Source: Clostridia bacterium (lineage in GTDB: Bacteria > Bacillota_A > Clostridia > Oscillospirales > CAG-272). From it: a stretch of 11,186 bases of DNA. The position numbers were made by a program, and so were the translations under genes. Location of the stretch: NCBI GenBank assembly GCA_017453335.1, contig JAFTKI010000116.1:1-11186 (forward strand). Direction: 5' to 3'. Positions 7,554 to 11,186 of this stretch are shown here, piece after piece (within the stretch, counting starts at the first letter, position 1; the number at the start of each line of letters is the position of its first letter). Under the pieces are notes generated by a model. The model was not told the DNA's origin and ran no database searches. It saw only the letters and a list, made by a program, of their open reading frames with translations.

Positions 7554-7585
7554 CAAAATGGCATGGAGCTTTCCGTGCCATTTTG
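7554..7585 (+). terminator. Intrinsic terminator of the PpiC-like gene
   Basis: CAAAATGGCATGGA pairs with TCCGTGCCATTTTG around a GCTT tetraloop, giving a 14-bp stem with one G-U pair. The 3' Ts lie inside the base of the stem. It starts 15 nt after the stop codon. Confidence 0.75.
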
Positions 7586-7587
7586 TG

Positions 7588-7605
7588 ACAGTACGAATAT
7601 ACTGT
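7588..7605. repeat. Short dyad upstream of the zinc-ribbon gene
   Basis: ACAGTA (7588-7593) and TACTGT (7600-7605) are perfect inverted arms with a 6-bp spacer. The right arm overlaps TATACT (7598-7603), the best -10 candidate for the next gene, so the dyad could be an operator. The matching -35 would fall inside the preceding terminator and is poor. No known operator class is recognised. Confidence 0.3.
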
Positions 7606-7648
7606 ATTGACTTACGACCAAATTTTGACTGAGAAAAGGAAAAATGCA

Positions 7649-8296
7649 ATGGTACTTGATTCCAAACAAACCACGGTTGCCTACCGCTGTCCGCATTGCG
7701 GCGCGGGTGTGATGAGCGCAGTCAACGTCTTCACTCTGGGTGCTGACATGATCAAGCTCAAGTGCACCTGCGGGCAGAGCGAAATGACCGTTGTGTCGGG
7801 AAGCGACGGCAAAATACGCCTCACGGTTCCCTGCCTCGTTTGCGCAAAGCCGCATCTGTTTACCCTGAACGCTTCTCTCTTTTACGGGAAGGATCTGTTC
7901 ACCATGCAGTGCCCCTACGCGTCCGAGCTGACGCTTGCAATGGTGGGCGACGCCGAGAGCGTAAAGGCGGAGCTGGCACGCACGGAGCTGGAGCTTCTTG
8001 ACCTGATGGAAAAGAACGGAATCAACGATCCCGCAGCACTGCGCGAGGAAGAGGCGGCGCTGAGCGATCCGCAGATCCTTGACATCGTGATGTTCGTCAT
8101 TCACGACATGGACGCCGAGGGAAAGATCTATTGCAAGTGCGAAGCGACCGAGAACGGGCGACAGTACGAGGCGGAGATATTGGACGCGGGCGTGCGCGTG
8201 ACCTGCAAAAAATGCGCGGCAACGCGATTCATCCCCACCGACTCCAACCTCAGCGCACACGCATTCCTCAACGCGGACGCATTGTATCTTGAATAA
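7649..8296 (+). CDS. Multi-zinc-ribbon protein of unknown function
   Basis: A 215-residue soluble protein with three cysteine clusters. The first is C14-x2-C17 with C39-x-C41, a zinc ribbon starting YRCPHCGAG. The second is C62-x2-C65 with H69 and C88. The third is C162-x-C164 with C186-x2-C189. Between the second and third lies an acidic, helix-rich linker (about 100-157). Zinc binding is inferred from the pattern; no catalytic motif is visible. The ATG at 7649 is preferred over an upstream TTG at 7607 because AAAGGA at 7635-7640 is 8 nt upstream. It appears to be a single-gene unit between two terminators. I recognise it only as a conserved-looking clostridial hypothetical protein. A role in nucleic-acid or protein binding is possible but not shown. 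Confidence 0.75.
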   Translation: MVLDSKQTTVAYRCPHCGAGVMSAVNVFTLGADMIKLKCTCGQSEMTVVSGSDGKIRLTVPCLVCAKPHLFTLNASLFYGKDLFTMQCPYASELTLAMVGDAESVKAELARTELELLDLMEKNGINDPAALREEEAALSDPQILDIVMFVIHDMDAEGKIYCKCEATENGRQYEAEILDAGVRVTCKKCAATRFIPTDSNLSAHAFLNADALYLE

Positions 8297-8298
8297 AC

Positions 8299-8333
8299 AA
8301 AAAAGCGAGGCAGAATATCTGCCTCGCTTTTTT
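8299..8333. terminator. Strong bidirectional intrinsic terminator
   Basis: A 15-bp perfect stem: AAAAAAGCGAGGCAG (8299-8313) pairs with CTGCCTCGCTTTTTT (8319-8333) around AATAT. The T6 tail serves the plus-strand zinc-ribbon gene. The A6 at the left becomes a U6 tail on the minus strand, where it would end the transcript from the promoter at 8371-8400. Confidence 0.92.
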
Positions 8334-8364
8334 GCGCGGATTGCCCTTTATTTTGCACCACTAT
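8299..8364 (-). ncRNA. Candidate small RNA of about 66 nt
   Basis: Defined only by its signals: a consensus minus-strand promoter (8371-8400) would start an RNA near 8364, and the bidirectional terminator would end it near 8299. The product would have a single-stranded 5' part of about 30 nt, including an AAAGGG stretch, and the terminator hairpin as its 3' half. It is a typical bacterial sRNA layout. It could also act as antisense to the 3' end of the zinc-ribbon mRNA. No start codon with a ribosome binding site is present. Confidence 0.45.
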
Positions 8365-8370
8365 AAATTC

Positions 8371-8400
8371 ATTATAACACAGTCAAAATCCCATTGTCAA
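8371..8400 (-). promoter_or_regulatory. Consensus sigma-A promoter reading leftward
   Basis: On the minus strand TTGACA (8395-8400) and TATAAT (8371-8376) are 18 bp apart, both hexamers perfect. No minus-strand protein gene lies within reach to the left; the first signal met is the bidirectional terminator at 8299-8333. Confidence 0.65.
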
Positions 8401-8475
8401 GCATTTTTTGTGAGAACGGGCAAATTTCGGTGTATTACACAAAAGAAAACTGTGAACTTTTTACAATTTGCCATA

Positions 8476-8504
8476 TTGCAATTTCGAAAAAAGTGTGCTA
8501 TACT
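8476..8504 (+). promoter_or_regulatory. Extended -10 promoter of the large noncoding RNA
   Basis: TTGCAA (8476-8481) and TATACT (8499-8504) are 17 bp apart, and TG at 8496-8497 gives an extended -10 (TGCTATACT). Transcription should start near 8511. No protein gene follows for more than 1 kb on this strand. Confidence 0.7.
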
Positions 8505-8510
8505 AAAGAT

Positions 8511-9014
8511 GCAGAAAGGAAGGTACAGTCCAATGGGCCATTAAACAATGAGATCCAAAAGAGATCAAAACCAACTTTGAAGCAAATCAACAAAAGAGCT
8601 TCGAGCGAACCAAGCATTCACGAATGAGCTTTCCGAACAGAGGAAATACGAACAGAAAAAAGTAGTAGGTACAAAAAATATCCTCCTGTTAAGAAGTAGT
8701 AAACGAGCCAAGGACACGGCTTGGGGTGCGGAACGGTTTGAACATAGATCAGAGAGTTATAGGACATGTTCGGATTGAAAGCACGTGAAGGGCAAGCACG
8801 GAGACAGCATTCACCTTTTGCAAAGCGGACGCAAACGAAAACAAACGGTATTCTCGTTAGAGAAAAAGAAAATGTGTTTTGGGAGTTGTGAAAGACAGAG
8901 TAAAAGGTAGACTGGGAAAGAGAGGTTGACCAAATGACGTTAGATACTAAGAACGAACAGAAGTGACCCTTGATTGTGAGAAAATGCTTACAGTCAAGGG
9001 TCACTTCTTTTTTT
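8511..9014 (+). ncRNA. Candidate large structured noncoding RNA (about 500 nt)
   Basis: Bounded by its own promoter and a very strong terminator, this stretch has no convincing reading frame. It is purine-rich on the plus strand, with A-rich putative loops. Helices that can be drawn: 8576-8583 with 8598-8605 (8 bp, two G-U); 8708-8712 with 8720-8724; 8734-8745 with 8766-8777 (12 bp, four G-U), extended by 8726-8729 with 8781-8784; 8817-8821 with 8831-8835; 8851-8855 with 8860-8864 (GTTA tetraloop); and the terminal 22-bp hairpin. CGAACAG occurs three times (8634, 8649, 8954) and TACAGTC twice (8524, 8988). Size and position just before a tRNA gene recall the large ROOL and GOLLD RNA classes, but I cannot confirm membership from memory. 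It could also be a new class. No function is claimed. Confidence 0.6.
8959..9014 (+). terminator. Terminator of the large noncoding RNA
   Basis: AGAAGTGACCCTTGA (8959-8973) pairs perfectly with TCAAGGGTCACTTCT (8994-9008). The stem continues inward by TTGTGAG with CTTACAG (two G-U pairs) to a loop AAAATG, 22 bp in all. Seven Ts (9008-9014) follow. This is the strongest terminator in the window, although no protein gene precedes it. Confidence 0.92.
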
Positions 9015-9028
9015 CTCCCCTGCCCCGT

Positions 9029-9054
9029 GCGGAAATTTGAAATTATTTTTCCGC
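9029..9054. repeat. Hairpin just upstream of the tRNA promoter
   Basis: GCGGAAA (9029-9035) and TTTCCGC (9048-9054) are perfect 7-bp arms with a 12-nt loop, ending 5 bp before the -35 element of the tRNA promoter. No T-run follows. Its meaning is unknown. Confidence 0.35.
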
Positions 9055-9059
9055 GAATA

Positions 9060-9088
9060 TTGACTTTTGGAGGAATGTTTGATATAAT
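9060..9088 (+). promoter_or_regulatory. Sigma-A promoter of the tRNA-Pro cluster
   Basis: TTGACT (9060-9065) and TATAAT (9083-9088) with 17-bp spacing; transcription would begin near 9095, ten bases before the first tRNA sequence. No comparably good promoter was found before the intact tRNA at 9475, so this one may drive the whole cluster to the terminator at 9578-9610. Confidence 0.8.
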
Positions 9089-9104
9089 ATACAAGTAGCC
9101 AAAA

Positions 9105-9257
9105 CGGGATGTAGCGCAGATGGTAGCGCGCCTGGTTTGGGACCAGGATGTCGCAGGTAGCGAACGACCGAGCGGGAGTGAATGACATGCCGGGGGCATG
9201 TCAGAGCCGCGAGGCGACCGAGCCCGCAGGCGAGACCGAGTCCTGTCGGGACGACCA
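9105..9257 (+). pseudogene. tRNA-Pro(TGG) interrupted in the T-loop
   Basis: Positions 9105-9158 are a perfect tRNA-Pro 5' part: acceptor strand CGGGATG, D-arm GCGC/GCGC, anticodon stem CCTGG/CCAGG with loop TTTGGGA (anticodon TGG), and T-stem GCAGG followed by T54. At that point 78 bp of foreign sequence (9159-9236) begins. The rest of the T-loop and T-stem (CGAGT, CCTGT) then resumes at 9237, followed by 7 bases, A and CCA (9254-9257), so the spacing is exactly that of a tRNA 3' end. The 3' acceptor strand is CGGGACG, however, which cannot pair with CGGGATG; CATCCCG is expected. The insert is too short for a self-splicing intron. It is most likely a dead tRNA gene, or else an assembly or recombination artefact. 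Confidence 0.7.
9159..9236. repeat. 78-bp palindromic repeat-rich insert in the tRNA T-loop
   Basis: The centre is a 9-bp perfect hairpin, TGACATGCC (9183-9191) and GGCATGTCA (9195-9203), with a GGG loop. It is flanked by GC-rich sequence carrying CGACCGAGC twice (9165-9173, 9215-9223) and GACCGAG once more (9234-9240). The structure suggests a small REP- or MITE-like dispersed element. I have an impression of similar palindromes in gut Clostridia but cannot verify it. No target-site duplication is obvious. Confidence 0.5.
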
Positions 9258-9268
9258 TAATTGAATAA

Positions 9269-9309
9269 TCGAGGTGTGGCGCAATTGGTAGCGCGCTAGC
9301 TTTGGGAGC
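9269..9309 (+). pseudogene. Truncated 5' half of tRNA-Pro(TGG)
   Basis: These 41 bases are identical to 9474-9514, the 5' half of the intact tRNA-Pro, from one base before the acceptor through the anticodon loop and two bases of the 3' anticodon strand. After 9309 the sequence departs completely, and no T-arm or acceptor partner follows. The copy cannot make a tRNA. The exact repeat ending just after the anticodon loop is what an integration or recombination event at a tRNA anticodon would leave. Confidence 0.75.
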
Positions 9310-9473
9310 AGGACACCGCCCCCAAGGTATCCCGAAGCATAAAACGCCGAAAACCCTTGTAAACACTGACTTTTTCGGCACTCTGCTCTCTCGCAAAATC
9401 CTCTATAAAAGTGGTTTGACCACAGATTTGACCACTTACGGAAAAACTCCCAAAATTCAATATTTTTCACACT
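9310..9473. other. Spacer between half and intact tRNA-Pro, with att-like repeats
   Basis: 164 bp without a credible gene. It holds AAGTGGT (9408-9414) and ACCACTT (9431-9437) as inverted arms, and TTTGACCAC as a direct repeat at 9416-9424 and 9427-9435. On the minus strand these read as TGGTCAAA repeats, resembling the sequence at the end of integrase genes and near their attachment sites; this is a weak comparison. It may be the scar of an integrative element whose body was lost. Confidence 0.35.
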
Positions 9474-9474
9474 T

Positions 9475-9550
9475 CGAGGTGTGGCGCAATTGGTAGCGCG
9501 CTAGCTTTGGGAGCTAGATGCTGCAGGTTCGAGTCCTGTCACTTCGACCA
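9475..9550 (+). tRNA. tRNA-Pro (anticodon TGG)
   Basis: A complete 76-nt tRNA with encoded CCA. The acceptor CGAGGTG pairs with CACTTCG (one G-U). The D-stem is GCGC/GCGC, the anticodon stem CTAGC/GCTAG with loop TTTGGGA, and the T-stem GCAGG/CCTGT with loop TTCGAGT; the discriminator base is A. TGG decodes proline CCN codons. This is the only functional-looking tRNA of the three Pro sequences here. It has no clear promoter of its own and probably depends on read-through from 9060-9088, followed by 5' processing by RNase P. Confidence 0.96.
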
Positions 9551-9577
9551 AAATTTGTGCTTTATGCACTAAAAAAC

Positions 9578-9610
9578 CAGTCCTTTTCGCAAGATTAGGA
9601 CTGTTTTTTT
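9578..9610 (+). terminator. Intrinsic terminator of the tRNA-Pro cluster
   Basis: CAGTCCT (9578-9584) pairs with AGGACTG (9597-9603) and is followed by seven Ts (9604-9610). It lies 27 nt after the tRNA 3' end. Confidence 0.88.
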
Positions 9611-9839
9611 ATTTATTATCTCCAATTCGCTCTGCTATCAAAAGACCACAGTTTTTTGCCATAGCGTTTTGTTTCGGCACAAGACACCGGTTTTGAGTGC
9701 TTTGGAGATATTTTTTTGAAAATCCCTTTTCTTTGGTTTGTTTACTGCGATGCAAATTTTGAGGGCTGACGGTTGTTTTCCGCCAGCCCTTTTGGTATTC
9801 ATTTCTGCTCGACAAATTGGAATTTGTCTTTCTAAATAG
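9611..9839. other. AT-rich intergenic stretch without a supported gene
   Basis: Minus-strand frames here (9609-9815, 9638-9898) are open, but they lack a good ribosome binding site and recognisable domains, and they overlap the terminators. The only clear structure is the hairpin at 9762-9793. The base composition is lower in GC than the left part of the window, in keeping with an accessory region. Confidence 0.4.
9762..9793. terminator. Terminator-like hairpin 3' of the DUF5131 gene
   Basis: AGGGCTG-A-CGG (9762-9772) pairs with CCG-C-CAGCCCT (9780-9790), 10 bp with one A-C mismatch. On the plus strand TTTT follows, and on the minus strand only a mixed AT tail. By position it should end the minus-strand DUF5131 transcript, about 50 nt after its stop codon, but its tail fits the plus strand better. 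Confidence 0.5.
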
Positions 9840-10583
9840 TTATTGATACTTTCTCTCAAGCTCGTGCTGTATTTCTTCGGCACGTGCGATTTGGTCATTC
9901 AGATTCCATTTGCCGATATTGATTCCGTCCTTATAAAAAGCCGAACCGCATTGATGGAAATAGAACTCAATGCCGCGCTCTTTAGCTTCAAGGTATAGTG
10001 CTTCAACCCATTCATATCTTATGGGGCGCACGTCTGCCTTGGGAGCCATTTCACCGCCAACATTTACGCATTTGATAAGTCCCGTGTCGAGATATTTGCC
10101 GAGTGACATAGGAGCAACCAAAGGAGAGCAAAAGACCTCTCGGTGTGCAAGGGGTGCATCGAGGAAGAACGGCAAGCGTTTGTCTGCCATCTCTTGATTT
10201 TCAATGGATATACTCAGATGAAAATGCTCCCAGCCATCACCCCAATCGGGCGGAAGACACTGCTTTATCCTTTCGGGGCGTTTTGTGGTGGTGGCAAAGA
10301 TACAATCCTTTCTTCGTCTGATAAAATCCCAACAGCCCTCGCGCCACTCGTCTGCTTCTTCGATAAAGAAATCTGATGAGAAACAGAGTTTAACAAGTGA
10401 GTTAGGGGGACAATCCTTGTCCTTCAGCTCGTATGTAGTTTTTCCTTTTGCTATAACCGTAGTATCACGACCGTATCTTTGATCCATCTTGAATACAAAG
10501 CAGTTTTTACAGCCGGGACTCACTTTTTTGCAACCGTGCCAAGGATTCCACGGTATTGCCTTTTCTATTTCTGTGTTTTGCAT
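9840..10583 (-). CDS. DUF5131 family protein (phage Gp37/Gp68-like)
   Basis: A 247-residue protein. The N-terminus carries the family hallmark WNPWHGCKKVSPGCKNC, with C18-x6-C25-x2-C28. This three-cysteine arrangement suggests an iron-sulfur cluster of radical-SAM type, although the classic CX3CX2C spacing is absent. Further recognisable segments are a Thr/Arg-rich TTTKRPERI near residue 100, a C-terminal VGGEMAPKADVRPIRYEW and FHQCGSAF. Family members occur in phages, prophages and mobile regions; no biochemical activity is established that I can name. The ATG is backed by GAGG at 10591-10594 (7-nt spacing) and a promoter at 10621-10649. It stands alone between terminators next to the tRNA-Pro locus, consistent with cargo of an integrated element. 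Confidence 0.85.
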   Translation of the reverse strand: MQNTEIEKAIPWNPWHGCKKVSPGCKNCFVFKMDQRYGRDTTVIAKGKTTYELKDKDCPPNSLVKLCFSSDFFIEEADEWREGCWDFIRRRKDCIFATTTKRPERIKQCLPPDWGDGWEHFHLSISIENQEMADKRLPFFLDAPLAHREVFCSPLVAPMSLGKYLDTGLIKCVNVGGEMAPKADVRPIRYEWVEALYLEAKERGIEFYFHQCGSAFYKDGINIGKWNLNDQIARAEEIQHELERKYQ

Positions 10584-10620
10584 GGTTTTGCCTCGTCAAA
10601 TTCTTATTTAGCGATAAATT

Positions 10621-10649
10621 ATCATATCATATTTTTATGAATATTTCAA
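10621..10649 (-). promoter_or_regulatory. Promoter of the DUF5131 gene
   Basis: On the minus strand TTGAAA (10644-10649) and TATGAT (10621-10626) have 17-bp spacing. A second overlapping TATGAT at 10626-10631 has unsuitable spacing. The leader to the ATG is about 30 nt. Confidence 0.6.
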
Positions 10650-10658
10650 CCAAACCGC

Positions 10659-10703
10659 ATAAAGTAGCGGCAAAGATTTTTCGTCCTTGCCGCTACACTT
10701 TAT
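10659..10703 (-). terminator. Terminator-like hairpin after the HTH remnant
   Basis: GTAGCGGCAA (10664-10673) pairs perfectly with TTGCCGCTAC (10687-10696), extended outward by ATAAAG and CTTTAT with a 2-nt bulge. It overlaps the end of the minus-strand HTH-protein remnant. The minus-strand tail (TTTAT) is a short U-tract, so termination is plausible. Confidence 0.5.
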
Positions 10704-10989
10704 AGCATATAAAATTTGAATATTCCCTTTGCCCAACCAAGCCAAGATGGTACGTTTGCATCAAGCCATTCCACAGTCAATGACATATCCGCATAGGATA
10801 GCGTTCCGATATGGCTGTAAACACTTCCTTCTGCAACCGATTCGCCTATTGCAATCAATGCGTGGGCGTGATCGCCTATGGCAACATATTTGCCAATCGC
10901 AAGTGCGCCCGATGAGAAGCATCCGACTCCCATTTGCTGATCGACTGACGGGAAACGCCGAGAATGCCGGCAAGCCCTTTTGAAATATC
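10700..10989 (-). pseudogene. Remnant of an XRE-type HTH membrane regulator
   Basis: Two homologous pieces lie in different frames. On the minus strand, 10989-10921 reads DISKGLAGILGVSRQSISKW and then ESD, the recognition-helix part of an XRE/HTH_3 domain; the usual N-terminal helix is missing, and the frame stops at 10876. Another frame (10933-10700) encodes MGVGCFSSGALAIGKYVAIG and then DHAHALIAIGESVAEG, ending WLDANVPSWLGWAKGIF, the C-terminal part seen in clostridial HTH proteins with a membrane domain. The central region that should separate them is absent, so both an internal deletion and a frame change have occurred. The HTH piece begins only a few bases after the hydrogenase stop codon. 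I infer a decayed gene; the C-terminal frame alone may still be open, but I see no ribosome binding site for it. Confidence 0.6.
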
Positions 10990-10991
10990 TT

Positions 10992-11186
10992 TTATTTCAA
11001 TATCGATATTGCATCTCCGATGGTCTTTTCAAGTGCTTCACGACCGTACTTATCAACATCGGTCTTACTCTTTTCACCGTGAGTGAGACAACCTGCTCCA
11101 CCGATACAACCGCCGACACAAGCCATTCCTTCGATAAAGTTTCCGTCAAGAATGCCTTTGTTCAGCTTGAGAAGCGCCATACGGCA
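10992..11186 (-). CDS. [FeFe]-hydrogenase large subunit, C-terminal part (partial)
   Basis: The minus-strand frame enters from the right edge (CRMALLKLNKGILDGNFIEG...) and ends at a TAA at 10992-10994; only about the last 64 residues are visible. The segment EGMACVGGCIGGAGCLTHG matches the conserved cysteine-containing H-cluster loop of [FeFe]-hydrogenases (E-x-MAC-x-GGC-x-GG) and is followed by VDKYGREA. The LTHG continuation and short tail are typical of the clostridial group with 'Fe-only hydrogenase large subunit, C-terminal' domains, some of which are thought to be sensory rather than catalytic. The ATG at 11178-11180 is internal, not the true start. The N-terminus, ferredoxin-like domains and partner genes lie outside the window, so catalytic or sensory function cannot be decided. 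Confidence 0.85.
   Translation of the reverse strand, partial: CRMALLKLNKGILDGNFIEGMACVGGCIGGAGCLTHGEKSKTDVDKYGREALEKTIGDAISILK

Noticed and set aside
7588..7605. SOS (LexA) box
   Set aside because: The ACAGTA/TACTGT dyad has the arms in the opposite order to the E. coli LexA site and does not match the Gram-positive CGAAC-N4-GTTCG box.
8618..9199. A 193-codon minus-strand frame across the large RNA and tRNA region
   Set aside because: It runs through the antisense of the terminator, promoter and tRNA. It has no ribosome binding site and no domain, and the openness is explained by purine-rich plus-strand sequence.
9159..9236. Self-splicing group I intron in the tRNA
   Set aside because: At 78 bp it is far too short for a group I or II intron core, and the 3' acceptor strand would remain mismatched after removal.
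9043..9470. Minus-strand frames over the tRNA cluster
   Set aside because: Their sequences include antisense translations of tRNA-Pro (for example GVLLPKLARYQLR), a common source of spurious genes. A short integrase-like tail was considered, but the evidence is too weak to call a gene.
9609..9898. Two overlapping minus-strand frames of 68 and 86 codons
   Set aside because: They overlap each other, the tRNA terminator and the end of the DUF5131 gene, lack good ribosome binding sites and match no family I recognise.
1..11186. CRISPR array
   Set aside because: No set of regularly spaced direct repeats exists; the repeats present are the two tRNA halves, short palindromes and diverged protein-coding modules.

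Overview
The window looks like a chromosomal segment of a spore-forming member of the Clostridia, most likely an uncultured gut lineage. The evidence is an AbrB-type regulator, a spmA-spmB pair, a Gram-positive-type RNase J, strong GGAGG ribosome binding sites, near-consensus sigma-A promoters and many U-tailed intrinsic terminators. The left three quarters (about 1-8300) is moderately GC-rich, ordered core-like sequence. From about 8340 to the right end it becomes more AT-rich and accessory in character, and is organised around tRNA-Pro sequences.

Layout of the left part. An abrB-like gene (minus strand, 70-315) reads away from a perfect TTGACA-17-TATAAT promoter. Divergent to it, and probably one operon, are spmA (483-1103), spmB (1096-1620, overlapping by 8 nt) and a small C-terminally anchored membrane protein (1671-1934). 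RNase J (2197-3888) follows, with its own strong promoter and a structured leader of about 200 nt that contains an attenuator-like hairpin. Next is a 1170-residue membrane-anchored extracytoplasmic protein built from repeated PpiC/SurA-like modules (4026-7538), closed by a 14-bp terminator stem. A protein with three cysteine-pair clusters (7649-8296) ends at a strong bidirectional terminator.

Layout of the right part. From 8300 to 9104 there is no convincing protein gene. Instead I see a compact, independently transcribed unit: an extended -10 promoter near 8476-8504, about 500 nt of purine-rich sequence that can form many G-U-containing helices, and a 22-bp-stem terminator with seven Ts (8959-9014). 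This is a strong candidate for a large structured noncoding RNA lying directly upstream of tRNA genes. A consensus minus-strand promoter at 8371-8400 points into the bidirectional terminator and would make an RNA of about 66 nt. The tRNA cluster that follows is disrupted. The first tRNA-Pro(TGG) is split in its T-loop by 78 bp of palindromic, repeat-rich sequence and has a non-complementary 3' acceptor strand. A second copy is only a 41-bp 5' half. The third (9475-9550) is complete and ends at a good terminator.

Beyond the tRNAs lie a DUF5131 (phage Gp37/Gp68-like) gene with a CX6CX2C cluster on the minus strand, the remnant of an XRE-type helix-turn-helix membrane protein, and the C-terminal part of an [FeFe]-hydrogenase that runs off the right edge. 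Together with the half-tRNA repeat this suggests that the tRNA-Pro locus has served as an integration site. That last step is inference, since no intact integrase is present.
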